Part shown: in pieces, positions 34,600 to 43,109 of the stretch
How the letters are laid out: every line of letters begins with the position of its first letter
Numbering within the stretch: the first letter of the stretch is position 1
NCBI RefSeq assembly: GCF_001952935.1
Contig: NZ_CP018320.1
Coordinates: 1 to 64,000, forward strand
Reading direction: 5' to 3'
Length of the DNA: 64,000 nt
From: Pseudomonas frederiksbergensis
GTDB taxonomy: Bacteria; Pseudomonadota; Gammaproteobacteria; Pseudomonadales; Pseudomonadaceae
Notes under the pieces: generated by a model
The model's database searches: none
What the model saw: the letters and a program-made list of their open reading frames with translations, nothing else
Told to the model about the DNA's origin: nothing
Position numbers and translations under genes: made by a program

Positions 34600-36060
34600 T
34601 CAGAGTTTCACGCAGATGTTTTTCAGCTCGGTGTAGAACTCCAGCGAGTGCACACCCCCTTCGCGGCCGATGCCCGACTGCTTGCTGCCGCCGAAGGCGG
34701 TGCGTAGATCGCGGAGGAACCAGCTGTTGACCCAGACGATGCCGGCCTCGATCTGCCCGGCGACGCGGTGGGCGCGCGAGCTGCTCTCGGTCCAGATCGC
34801 CGACGCCAGGCCATAGGGCAGGCTGTTGGCCAGTTCGATGGCCTCCTCTTCCGTATCGAACGGGCGGATATGGCAGCAGGGGCCGAAGATTTCCTCGGTG
34901 ACCACCGCCGAATTGTCGGAGAGGCCAGTCCAGATAGTCGGCTGCACCCAGGCGCCGCCGGCCAGGTGCGCCGGCATCTCCGGCACGCCGCCGCCGGTGA
35001 CAACGGTGGCGCCGTCATCGACTGCCTGCTGGTAATAGCTGAGGACTTTTTCGCGGTGCTTGAGGCTGACCAGCGGGCCGAAGTTGCTGCTGGCGTCGTC
35101 CGGCGGCCCGATCACCAGGCTTTCGGCACCGGCCTTGAGTCGGGCGACGAACGCGTCGAAGATCGGCCGCTCGATATACAGTCGCTCGGTACCGAGGCAG
35201 ACCTGGCCGCAGTTGGCGAAGGCCGAGCGCAGGGTGCCCTCGATGGCCTTGTCCATATCGCAGTCGGCGAACACGATGCCGGCGTTCTTCCCGCCCAGTT
35301 CCAGCGACACCTGGCGCACGCCCTTGGCCGCAGCGCGCATGATGGTTTCGCCGGTGCCGGTCTCACCGGTGAAGGTGTAGGCGTCGACGTCCGAGTGCTC
35401 GGTGAGGAAGGCCCCGGCCGAATCGCCGCCGAAGCCATGCACCACGTTGTACACGCCCGCCGGTACGCCGGCGGCCTGCATCACCTCGCCGAGCAGGGTG
35501 GCGGTCAGCGGAGTTTCCTCGGATGGCTTGACCACCACGCAGTTGCCGCAGGCCAGGGCCGGTCCGACTTTCCAGGTCATCAGCAGCAGCGGCAGGTTCC
35601 ACGGGCTGATGACCCCGATCACCCCCTTGGGCCGGCGCACGCCGTAGTTGAGCGCACCGGCGCCATCCGGGGTGGCCATCTCGAAGGCTTCGTTGGCGAC
35701 ATTCTTCAGCAGGTCGGCGAACACCTTGAAATTGGCCGCCCCACGCGGGATGTCGATATGGCTGGCCAGGGATTTTGGCTTTCCGGTGTCGAGGCATTCG
35801 GCCTCGAGAAACTCGTCGAAACGGGCCGTGATGCCATCGGCCACGCGATGCAGAATGTCAGCGCGCTCGGCCACCGTCATCTTCCCCCAGGGCCCCTTGA
35901 GCGCGGCACGGGCAGCTTTGACCGCAGCGTCGACCTCGGCGCGGCCGGCCTCGTGGACGCGGCCGATCACCTGGCCATTGACCGGGTTGATGTCCTCGAA
36001 GGTGCGGCCGCTGGCCGAGCCGACAAAGGCACCGTTAATGAAATGCTTGATCTCTTTCAT
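34600..36060 (-). CDS. nahI: 2-hydroxymuconic semialdehyde dehydrogenase
   Basis: A 486-aa aldehyde dehydrogenase that oxidises 2-hydroxymuconic semialdehyde to 2-hydroxymuconate with NAD+. Seen: GVISPWNLPLLLMTWKVG (cofactor strand), FTGETGTGETIM, the Glu in SLELGGKNAGIVF and the Cys in ANCGQVCLGTERLY. The gene is markedly GC-rich, as are all genes from here to nahK, while nahH just upstream is not, hinting at a mosaic operon. Confidence 0.95.
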   Translation of the reverse strand: MKEIKHFINGAFVGSASGRTFEDINPVNGQVIGRVHEAGRAEVDAAVKAARAALKGPWGKMTVAERADILHRVADGITARFDEFLEAECLDTGKPKSLASHIDIPRGAANFKVFADLLKNVANEAFEMATPDGAGALNYGVRRPKGVIGVISPWNLPLLLMTWKVGPALACGNCVVVKPSEETPLTATLLGEVMQAAGVPAGVYNVVHGFGGDSAGAFLTEHSDVDAYTFTGETGTGETIMRAAAKGVRQVSLELGGKNAGIVFADCDMDKAIEGTLRSAFANCGQVCLGTERLYIERPIFDAFVARLKAGAESLVIGPPDDASSNFGPLVSLKHREKVLSYYQQAVDDGATVVTGGGVPEMPAHLAGGAWVQPTIWTGLSDNSAVVTEEIFGPCCHIRPFDTEEEAIELANSLPYGLASAIWTESSSRAHRVAGQIEAGIVWVNSWFLRDLRTAFGGSKQSGIGREGGVHSLEFYTELKNICVKL

Positions 36061-36094
36061 CTGCGTAATCTCTGCAATAAGTCGAGCTGGGCCT

Positions 36095-37018
36095 TTAGGT
36101 CATAACGGTCATGAATCGTTCGTTGAGCACCCGGTCGTGATAGAAGATCGCCTTGCCCACATCCTTGGCCAACCAAGTCACCGGCTTGTGATCCGGATAG
36201 TTGTAGTTCCCGCCGCAGAACACCTCGCAGCGGTTGCCGGACGGGTCGAAGAAATAAATGGTCTTGCCGTGGGTCAGGCCGTGCCTGGTCGGGCCGATAT
36301 CGATCGAGGTGTCGGTCATGCTGATCAGGTCGGCAGCGCGCAACACGTCCTCCCAGGTATCGAGGAGGAATGAGGCATGATGGAACTTACCCTTCTCCGC
36401 ATGCTGGATAAAAGCCACATCGTGGGCCTTGGTCGACAAGCTTAGAAACTGTGCTAGGCGTATACCCTCGGCATCGACCACTTGCTCGGCCAGGTAAAAG
36501 CCGAGTACCTCGGTAAACAACTCATAAGTGGCTTGTAGTTCATCACCATACAGCAGGCAATGATCGAAACGCACCGCCGACATACCTTTCAGATCGCGTG
36601 GCCAGGCTTCGGGATTGACCTCATTCACACCCCATTTGCCAGTGTATTCCTTGTCAGCATACAACTCGAAGTGATGCCCTGAGGGGGCTTGGAAGCGCAC
36701 ACGCCGACCGCAACTATTGAGCTCCCCCGCCGGTACCTGTTCGACGGAACAGCCATGTGCCTGCAGATCCTGCTCAAGTTGCTGGAGAGACACCTCATCT
36801 ACCACCTTGAAACCCATGAAATCCATACCTGGCTCATCAGCTTCGCGTAGCACTACAGAAAATTTGTCAACCTCACTCCAGGCCTTCAGATAGACACGGC
36901 CCTGGTCGTCACGATCCATCTCGATCAGGCCCAACAATTCGATGTAGTGTTCCAACGCCTTACCCATGTCCAGTACACGCAGTTGCACGTGCCCTGGGCG
37001 CATTACACCTTTCTTCAT
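36095..37018 (-). CDS. nahH: Catechol 2,3-dioxygenase
   Basis: A 307-aa Fe(II) extradiol dioxygenase that opens catechol to 2-hydroxymuconic semialdehyde. Ligands: His153 in VRFDHCLLYGD, His214 in KFHHASFLLD, and Glu265 in GNRCEVFCGGN. The N-terminal MKKGVMRPGHVQLRVLDMG is the XylE/NahH signature. It is inactivated by oxidation, and NahT, encoded 20 bp upstream, reactivates it. The gene has clearly lower GC than nahI. Confidence 0.96.
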   Translation of the reverse strand: MKKGVMRPGHVQLRVLDMGKALEHYIELLGLIEMDRDDQGRVYLKAWSEVDKFSVVLREADEPGMDFMGFKVVDEVSLQQLEQDLQAHGCSVEQVPAGELNSCGRRVRFQAPSGHHFELYADKEYTGKWGVNEVNPEAWPRDLKGMSAVRFDHCLLYGDELQATYELFTEVLGFYLAEQVVDAEGIRLAQFLSLSTKAHDVAFIQHAEKGKFHHASFLLDTWEDVLRAADLISMTDTSIDIGPTRHGLTHGKTIYFFDPSGNRCEVFCGGNYNYPDHKPVTWLAKDVGKAIFYHDRVLNERFMTVMT

Positions 37019-37038
37019 GACATCACCTATTCTCTTTA

Positions 37039-37356
37039 TTATTGTGGATCGACCGTGTTTTCACTGCCAGGCTTTGAATAACGCTCGATACATAGATCGC
37101 TCCGGGCAAACAGTCGGCAGGCCAAGGCGTAGCCTTGTTCGCGGGCTTCTACCGGCAGGTGCTTGCAGCTCACACGCCCGCACTCGTAGTCACCGGCAAG
37201 AACCCTCACCTTGCACAAGCCACAACCGCCACCACGACAGCCCACTGGTAAGCATTGCTTACCCTGCGTCTCCATTGCACTTAACACTGATTGCAGCGGC
37301 TGACAGGCAAATCGCTCTCCGCCAGGCTGCACAGTGATTTCAAAGGCCTCTGACAT
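37039..37356 (-). CDS. nahT: Plant-type ferredoxin that reactivates catechol 2,3-dioxygenase
   Basis: A 105-aa [2Fe-2S] ferredoxin of the XylT/NahT kind. Cys ligands: CRGGGCGLC, with further Cys residues in YALACRLFARSDLCIE. It reduces the oxidised iron of NahH. In NAH7 it follows nahG directly; here about 500 bp of foreign remnants separate it from nahG. The Shine-Dalgarno GGAGGAA is right before the start and comes from the foreign/nahT junction side. Confidence 0.93.
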   Translation of the reverse strand: MSEAFEITVQPGGERFACQPLQSVLSAMETQGKQCLPVGCRGGGCGLCKVRVLAGDYECGRVSCKHLPVEAREQGYALACRLFARSDLCIERYSKPGSENTVDPQ

Positions 37357-37399
37357 ATCTTCCTCCGTTCAACCAAGGCAGAGCCGGAGTAGCTTCACT

Positions 37400-37564
37400 T
37401 TGGGCCGCGACGGTGCCGATGTAGGACATCAAAAGACAAATCTTGATCGGTTCGGCCGCCTTGACCGCCCTCGCCAGTGAAATGCTGAGGGCCAATGCCA
37501 GAGCACTGACGGTGAAGGTGGAACGGAACGAGCAAGGCATCTTGTTACTGTTGTGCATTGTCAC
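37400..37564 (-). pseudogene. ABC transporter substrate-binding protein, N-terminal fragment
   Basis: A start MTMHNSNKMPCSFRSTFT leads a signal peptide (VSALALALSISLARAVKAAE) and PIKICLLMSYIGTVAA, the first strand of a type I periplasmic binding protein (branched-chain amino acid/aromatic acid class). Sequence then departs from the family near 37400, close to the nahT ribosome-binding site. Only about 50 residues remain. Confidence 0.65.
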
Positions 37565-37619
37565 GTCCAGCGGCGCTCAGCGGCGCAGCATGCAAGGAAA
37601 CTATATTAGGTTTAGGATG

Positions 37620-37890
37620 CGGTTGTGGTATCGGCCCACTGACGCTAGGGCCGGTAGGCCGCCCATGCTTAGAAGCTTCCACGTGTAGTTAAAGATCAAG
37701 CGGTTCTCATCGACGTCAGCCTGGTGGTTGGAACCCGTAGTGACATTCCACTCCTGACGCTCAGCCCCTTAAGCGAGCCCCTCTCCACCACATAGCCGAC
37801 GTCCAGGACGCAATCGAATTGTTTGCCCTCGAATCCGCGACCGTTATCAACGTTGTCACCCTTGACGTAGCACACCCCGGCTACCATTTT
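37620..37890 (-). pseudogene. OprD-family porin, C-terminal fragment with frameshift
   Basis: The - strand reads GVCYVKGDNVDNGRGFEGKQ, DVGYVVERGSLKGLSVR, then after a frame change near 37735 the terminal block NHQADVDENRLIFNYTWKL, the family's C-terminal strand pattern. The native stop is also lost, and the frame runs on a little further. This is the tail of an aromatic-acid type OprD porin. Its 5' end abuts the 3' end of nahG. Confidence 0.7.
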
Positions 37891-39160
37891 CCCAACCCAG
37901 GCGCGCACGTGCCTCGGCCAGGTCGGCGTCGAGGTCGTGGCTCCACAGCCAGTCGAAGCGGGTCGCCAGGTTTTCCCCCAGCAGATGCTCGTTCGCACCT
38001 ACGACGGGGTCGCGAAACTCGTATAACTCGCCGGTCTCCCGGGAGGTTCGCTGCACGCGACAGGCACGAGGGCGGCGCAGGTCGTCGTAGGCTTCAAGCA
38101 GCTCGGCGAGGTTGTCTGCATCGACTTGGGTATCGCCCAACAGGCGGGCGAGGAAGTAGGCGTCCTCAAGTCCTTGGGCGGCACCGGCGCCTTGGTGCGG
38201 CAGCATGGCGTGAGCTGCGTCGCCGATCAGGACGACCCGCCCGTGCACGTAGCCCGGCAGCTCCGCCAGGTCGTGCAGTGCCCAGAGAGTTGGTGCCGGG
38301 ATGCACTCCAGCAGGGTGCGCGCGGCATCACCCCAACCCGCGAAGGCATCGAGCATCTCTCGCTGGCTCACATCGCGCACCCAAGGGGCATCCGCGGGCC
38401 AGTTCGGCTTCGGCTCACTACGGTCGGAAATGAAGGCCACAACGTTGATGAGGCGGCCATTCCTCACCGGAAAAGTGAGGATATGGCCGTCAAGCCCTAG
38501 GTACATCTGCGGTACGTCCACCAAGTGCTCGTCGATGCCCTGGGCTCGATAGGCTTCGCGCAGGTGTAGGCTGTCGACCATCCCCCGATAGGCACAGGTG
38601 CCGCTGAAGCGCGGTACCTGTGGGGCCAGCCCCTGACCTTCCAGCACATGACTACGCAGCGCTGACTTGATTCCGTCGGCACCGATTAGAAGGTCACAGC
38701 GGTGCTCTGTGCCGTCGGCGAATAGCACTTGCACTTCGCCCCCCTTTTGCTCGACCTGTGTGGCGCGCTTCCTGAATTGGGCGATACCTTTTGGGAGGTG
38801 ATTTACTAGGGCATCGAGGAAATCCGCCCGGTGTACCGAGGACTGGCCCACGCCCGGAGCGATGGTCGCTCCCAGATAGCTGGCATCCCTGCCGCGCCGC
38901 CACTCGAACCACACGTCCTCCCAGGGCTCCGAGGTACGGTCGGCGACCTGCAAGTAGGCCTCGCCCAAGCCTAGGCCGACAATGGCGCGCACCGCGTTGG
39001 GGCCAAAGGAAACTCCTGCACCGACCTCACCAAAAGCCGGCGCGCACTCGAACAGCTGTACTTGGAGATGGGAGTAGCGACAGAGCTCCAGAGCCAAGGC
39101 AACGCCGGAAATCCCGCCGCCGATGATACCGATGCGCAAGCCAGGTTTATTGTTTTTCAT
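37856..39160 (-). CDS. nahG: Salicylate 1-monooxygenase
   Basis: A 434-aa FAD monooxygenase that converts salicylate to catechol with loss of CO2. FAD motifs: GIIGGGISGVALALEL (GxGxxG), ADGIKSALRSH (DG motif), and VVLIGDAAHAMLPHQGAG (GD motif). The full length equals NahG of NAH7, ending GVLRQG. I chose the Met of MKNNKPGLRIG at 39160; in-frame codons upstream would overlap the promoter. First gene of the lower (sal) operon, under NahR. The 3' end overlaps the porin remnant on the same strand. Confidence 0.96.
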   Translation of the reverse strand: MKNNKPGLRIGIIGGGISGVALALELCRYSHLQVQLFECAPAFGEVGAGVSFGPNAVRAIVGLGLGEAYLQVADRTSEPWEDVWFEWRRGRDASYLGATIAPGVGQSSVHRADFLDALVNHLPKGIAQFRKRATQVEQKGGEVQVLFADGTEHRCDLLIGADGIKSALRSHVLEGQGLAPQVPRFSGTCAYRGMVDSLHLREAYRAQGIDEHLVDVPQMYLGLDGHILTFPVRNGRLINVVAFISDRSEPKPNWPADAPWVRDVSQREMLDAFAGWGDAARTLLECIPAPTLWALHDLAELPGYVHGRVVLIGDAAHAMLPHQGAGAAQGLEDAYFLARLLGDTQVDADNLAELLEAYDDLRRPRACRVQRTSRETGELYEFRDPVVGANEHLLGENLATRFDWLWSHDLDADLAEARARLGWENGSRGVLRQG

Positions 39161-39249
39161 GCTGGTACTCATGATGGTTTTACAGTTGACTGTTAATAAC
39201 CATAACGGAGTAAAGAATATTGATAAAGACACCGACCACTATACAATAT

Positions 39250-39264
39250 ATTATAAGCGTGAAT
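39250..39264 (-). promoter_or_regulatory. NahR-binding box of the sal promoter
   Basis: Read on the - strand, ATTCACGCTTATAAT fits the NahR consensus ATTCACGCT-N2-TGAT with one mismatch. It lies in the nahR/nahG divergent gap (39161-39311), about 90 bp upstream of nahG and 48 bp upstream of nahR, so NahR can activate nahG and also control its own gene. Confidence 0.75.
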
Positions 39265-39311
39265 ATTGCTGCCTGCCAGGCGGGACGCCGGCATAACCCG
39301 AGCGAGGCTCC

Positions 39312-40214
39312 ATGGAACTGCGTGATCTGGATTTAAACCTGCTGGTGGTGTTCAACGAGCTGCTGGTCTGCAGACGCGTCTCTATCGTTGCCGAGAACCT
39401 GGGCCTGACCCAGCCTGCTGTCAGCAATGCGCTGAAACGCCTGCGCACAGCGCTACAGGACCAACTTTTCGTGCGCACCTACCAGGGTATGGAACCCACA
39501 CCCTACGCCGCGAACTTGGCCGAGCCCGTCGCCTTGGCCATGCACGCCCTGCGCGAAGCCCTGCAGCACCATGAGCGCTTCGATCCGCTGACCAGCGAGC
39601 GTACTTTCACCCTGGCCATGACCGACATCGGCGAGATCTACTTCATGCCGCGGCTGATGGATGCGATTACTCTTCAAGCCCCCAATTGCGCGATCAGCAC
39701 CGTGCGCGACAGTTCGATGAGCCTGATGCAAGCCTTGCAGAACGGCACAGTGGACCTAGCCGTGGGCCTGCTGCCCAACCTGCAGACTGGCTTCTTCCAG
39801 CGCCGGCTGCTCCACAATCACTACGTGTGCCTGTGTCGCAAGGACCATCCGGCCACCCGCGAACCCCTGACTCTTGAGCGCTTCTGTTCCTATGGCCACG
39901 TGCGTGTCATCGCCGCTGGCACAGGCCACGGCGAGGTGGACACATACTTGACGAAGGCCGGCATCCGGCGCGACATCCGCCTGGAGGTGCCGCACTTCGT
40001 CGCCGTTGGCCACATACTCCAGCGCACCGAGCTGCTCGCCACTGTGCCGATACGTTTCGCCGACTGCTGCGTAGAGCCCTTCGGTCTGAGCGTCTTGCCG
40101 CACCCAGTCGCCTTGCCGGAAATCGCCATCAACATGTTCTGGCATGCGAAATACCACCAGGACCTCGCCAATATCTGGTTGCGGCAACTGATGTTCGACC
40201 TGTTTTCTGATTGA
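39312..40214 (+). CDS. nahR: LysR-type activator of both nah operons
   Basis: A 300-aa LysR-type regulator. The N-terminal HTH is MELRDLDLNLLVVFNELLVC then VAENLGLTQPAVSNALKRLR; the inducer domain carries MTDIGEIYFMPRLMDA and GTVDLAVGLLPNLQTGFF, matching NahR almost throughout. With salicylate it activates the nah and sal promoters. Transcribed divergently from nahG as in NAH7. The gene itself looks intact, and its start is preceded by GCGAGGCTCC. Confidence 0.96.
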   Translation: MELRDLDLNLLVVFNELLVCRRVSIVAENLGLTQPAVSNALKRLRTALQDQLFVRTYQGMEPTPYAANLAEPVALAMHALREALQHHERFDPLTSERTFTLAMTDIGEIYFMPRLMDAITLQAPNCAISTVRDSSMSLMQALQNGTVDLAVGLLPNLQTGFFQRRLLHNHYVCLCRKDHPATREPLTLERFCSYGHVRVIAAGTGHGEVDTYLTKAGIRRDIRLEVPHFVAVGHILQRTELLATVPIRFADCCVEPFGLSVLPHPVALPEIAINMFWHAKYHQDLANIWLRQLMFDLFSD

Positions 40215-40314
40215 GAAGAAATCCGAGCTGATCAATACGGTCGACAGTGATCTTACGCAGCCCGCTTGCACCTGGCTACGGGGCTGTTAGCATGTCCAGC
40301 GCACTGAAGAAAAC

Positions 40315-40653
40315 AGTGACCTTCCTGTCGAACTGTGGCGATCTTTGACATGGGATCGAGGTAAAGAGCTATCAGATAACGCTCGATTTACAATCGAATC
40401 CGGAGTAAAGGTTTTCTTTGCCGACCCCCATAGTCCATAGCAGCGCGGTACGAACGAAAATACGAATGGTCTTCTACGGCAATACTTCCCGAAAGGTACC
40501 GATCTGTCTCGATGGGGAGCCCAGGAGATCCAATCCGTAGCTCGTGTGCTGAACACGAGACCCCGGAAAACACTCGGTTGGAAAACACCTGCCGAAGCAC
40601 TGAATGAGTATCTAAAATCTATCCAACAATCCAGTGTTGCGACGACCGGTTGA
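40315..40653 (+). pseudogene. IS30-family transposase, C-terminal third
   Basis: The + strand reads LTWDRGKELSDNARFTIESG, VKVFFADPHSP, a TAG where Trp is expected, then QRGTNENTNGLLRQYFPKGT (catalytic Glu), LNTRPRKTLGWKTPAEALNE and ends with SSVATTG. No 5' half is attached. It resembles a different IS30 subgroup from the remnant at 27257. The right end of the IS lies near 40655, at the integrase fragments. Confidence 0.8.
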
Positions 40654-40654
40654 A

Positions 40655-40841
40655 TTCGCCCTGGCTGCCACGGTCGCTGCGCCGGAACGCTCCGATGAGC
40701 TCGAGATCCTCCAACAGTAAGGCTTTGGCTTTTTGCCGTGGCCGCCCGTGCACCCGCTCAATACCCCGCAATGTCTTGCGTACCGTGGCGCTGGCAGTAG
40801 GGTCAGGAAAACCCTGATAGCGCCTGGGGACATTCCCTGCT
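40655..40841 (-). pseudogene. Integrase (tyrosine recombinase) N-terminal-side fragment
   Basis: The - strand reads RRYQGFPDPTASATVRKTLR then GIERVHGRPRQKAKALLLED, a core-binding domain pattern of tyrosine recombinases, and is cut at the IS30 end. It lies back to back with the P4-type integrase copy that starts at 40842. The catalytic domain is absent. Confidence 0.6.
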
Positions 40842-41798
40842 TTGAGCCTCAGAGACGCACGGCTGGAGGCTGACAAGTACCGGCTCGATATCGCCCGTGG
40901 CGTCGATCCAGCCGCTGAGCGTGCGAAGGCCAAAGCCGCCAAAGCCTCACGAACGACAACGAGCCACACGTTTCGGTCTTCGGCGGAAAGGTACATACGC
41001 ACGCATTCGTCGAGTTGGTCTAAGAAGCATCACCAGCAATGGCAGAATTCACTCACGAAGCATGTCTACCCTGTCATAGGCGGATTTCGGATAGCCGAGG
41101 TCGACACGGACGATATCCTGGATGTGCTGACGCCGATCTGGAGCAAGACCCCCGTCACGGCTGACCGCGTCCGGAATCGCATAGAGCTCGTGCTCGATGC
41201 AGCGAAGGCACTGAAGCTTCGGCAAGGTGAAAACCCCGCACGGTGGCGTGGTCATCTCGACAAGCTCTTGCCCAAGCAATCGCATACGGTAGTCCCCTTC
41301 CCGTCTCCGACACCTTTACGCACTGCCGAGCTGTTGGCTAGGCTCGATTCCCTGGATGGGGCAGCAGCTCGTGCTGTTGAATTCGCAATTCTGACTGCGA
41401 CCCGTAACCAAGAGGTGAGCGGGGCCCAGTGGCCGGAAATAGATTGGGAAGAGAAAATCTGGTACATCCCAGCAGAACGCATGAAAGCGGGCAAGGCTCA
41501 CCGGGTACCCCTTACCGAGCAAATGCTCGAGGTGCTACGGCAGCAGGTCGGAAAGCATGACAAGTGGATATTTCTCAACTCCTGGCGAACAGGCCCCATT
41601 CCCGGCAATGCCATGGCCAGGGTGCTCGCTCAGCTCCAGGTCGATGGCGTCGTACCGCATGGGTTCAGATCTACTTTTCGGACGTGGGCTGCGGAAGAAA
41701 CCGATCACCAGCGAGAGGTTTGCGAAATGGCTCTCGCGCATACCCTCAACAGTAAGGTTGAAGCAGCATATACTTCGGACTTCCCTGCCTTGGTTTGA
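40842..41798 (+). pseudogene. P4-type integrase, truncated at both ends
   Basis: The product begins SLRDARLEADKYRLDIARGV, which in full-length relatives is about 75 residues in, so the N-terminal DUF4102-type domain is missing. The core-binding and catalytic regions are present (LTATRNQEVSG, HGFRSTFRTWA, ALAHTLNSKVEAAY), but right after the catalytic Tyr the sequence switches to foreign codons and stops, losing the C-terminal tail. It is about 97% identical to the left copy over 664 bp. Confidence 0.88.
41112..41775 (+). repeat. Right copy of integrase direct repeat
   Basis: This segment aligns gap-free with bases 1-664. The right edge, at 41775, is also the boundary with the plasmid gene on the - strand (42060 downward). 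The two copies are 41,111 bp apart and could recombine to delete the whole nah region. Confidence 0.9.
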
Positions 41799-42060
41799 GT
41801 GGCGCCTGTTGAGTGTTCACGCCAGGTGCAACATCGCTGCTCGAGGGAGCGCTGTTACCACCAGCCTGGACGCTGCCGGCCTCGGCTGTCTTCTCTTCGA
41901 TACAACCTTCAGTCATCTGATGAGAAACACTCGCCGCACCCTCCAGGGCCTCGTTCGTAGCATCTGCATCATCAGCGGAAGGGATGGACGCGGAGCCACC
42001 CTCGCCACCGAAGAGGTTCGGGCCAAAATCCATTACGGTGTCGTCCTGAGGTGTTTGCAT
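41776..42060 (-). pseudogene. Plasmid gene cut at the integrase junction
   Basis: A - strand frame starting MQTPQDDTVMDFGPNLFGGE runs about 95 codons of low-complexity acidic and Ser/Ala-rich sequence until it enters the integrase repeat near 41775. AAAAGGAGTACCCAAC precedes the ATG, so translation start is credible. No family recognised. It looks like the 5' part of a plasmid gene interrupted by the island. Confidence 0.5.
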
Positions 42061-42141
42061 GTTGGGTACTCCTTTTCTGTTCGGGCTTTAACCTATGAAA
42101 TCACCCTTCCAGAAAATCCCAACCCTCACGTCTCCTCAGCA

Positions 42142-42681
42142 TCACGGGCCTGCATTTTTGCCTTCACCCGATTCTCCAGCCTCTTTGCTACATCCACAAC
42201 AAAGGCACAGCTCCTGCCCGGCGGCCTTCTCCAGGTCAACAGTGATAGTGCTACTCCCGCGCAGTGAGGACAGCTCGGCAGCGATCAAAGCCCGTTGTGC
42301 CACGGTGAGCTGCCGTCGATAGAGGTTCAGAGAGAGGACATAACCCAGGGCATCATCAATTGAATACTGTTCCACGGCACTGACCAGGGACGCTGTAGCC
42401 ATTGCCATCCTGTGCGATAACTCGCCGTAGAGCGTGTAATTGCTGCTGAACGCTGCAACACCGTTGCGCTCCAGAAATGCCCGGATCTTGAAATAAGGAT
42501 CTCCCATCTTCAAACCAAGCTCCTTGGCCTCATTGGTGCAAGCAACGATGCAGCCATCCGAGTTCGAAAGAACCACCACTGGTTTACCCCTCAGCTCGGG
42601 CCGGAAAATGCGCTCGCAGCTGCAGTAAAACTTGTTCGCGTCGACCAGGCTGAACACAGGTCGCCGGGGTTCAAAGTTCAT
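42142..42681 (-). pseudogene. rulB: UV-resistance DNA polymerase RulB (UmuC/MucB-like), 5' part only
   Basis: The first 110 residues are a Y-family polymerase: VFSLVDANKFYCSCERIFRP with the catalytic Asp, PVVVLSNSDGCIVACTNEAK, and FSSNYTLYGELSHRMA. Just before the second catalytic motif (QYSIDD) it departs, and the tail LSLNLYRRQLTVAQRALIAA resembles a ParB-like plasmid protein family, so the gene was cut and fused to other sequence. rulB is known as an insertion hot spot for integrase-bearing elements; the integrase copies next door fit this. Confidence 0.82.
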
Positions 42682-43095
42682 GAGGCGACAGACTCCAAGT
42701 CACGACGCCAAACACTTCGTACTGTATTCGTCGGGAGTGACGGCCTTGTATGTCGGGGTTGCTGATTCGAGTGTCCACCCTGCAGCTGACTTGGCCAGCC
42801 GCTTTACCACGGGTTGGTTGTCGACGTACGCCATCACAATGTGTCCGGAACACGCCGTCACTGTCCGGTCGATGATCAAACGGGTTCCGGTGAAAATTCC
42901 GGCATCGCGCATGCTCTCGCCTTCGACTTTCACGATCCAGATATGTGGTGCGCGAATGTTCAACAGTTCGTCGAGCGAAATGGGCGGTTCGTAATAATCA
43001 GCCGCTGGGCTGGGAAATCCACCGGCAGCGGTGCAGGACAACAGTTGAAGCGGGACGCCAGATCCCAAGAGAGGCTGGATTGCTACGACTTTCAT
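42671..43095 (-). pseudogene. rulA: RulA (UmuD/MucA-like) with C-terminal frameshift
   Basis: A LexA-like S24 peptidase: self-cleavage region SCTAAGGFPSPAADYYEP, the catalytic Ser in KVEGESMRDAG and Lys in NQPVVKRL. The frame then gives a wrong ending (YSTKCLAS), while the next frame continues YEVFGVVTWSL, the family's real C-terminus, and overlaps the rulB start. One base near 42735 explains it. The catalytic part is complete, so partial activity is possible. Preceded by an SOS box. Confidence 0.82.
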
Positions 43096-43109
43096 AAATC
43101 ACCGGAATA

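Noticed and set aside
30107..36105. Long + strand open frames (up to about 450 codons) across the lower operon
   Set aside because: They lie antisense to nahI-nahK, follow from the high GC at third codon positions of those genes, and are rich in His, Gln and Arg with no family match.
37340..37399. Continuation of the substrate-binding protein frame to 37340
   Set aside because: The last codons (about 20) are the nahT ribosome-binding region read in another frame and no longer match the family.
27241..40653. IS30 N-terminal half at 27257-27808 (-) and C-terminal part at 40315-40653 (+): geometry would fit one IS30 split by inversion of the lower operon
   Set aside because: The two parts look like different IS30 subgroups (SYSELSVEERATIQ type against AEALNEYL...VATTG type), and about 90 residues between them are missing, so one split element is not supported by what I can see.
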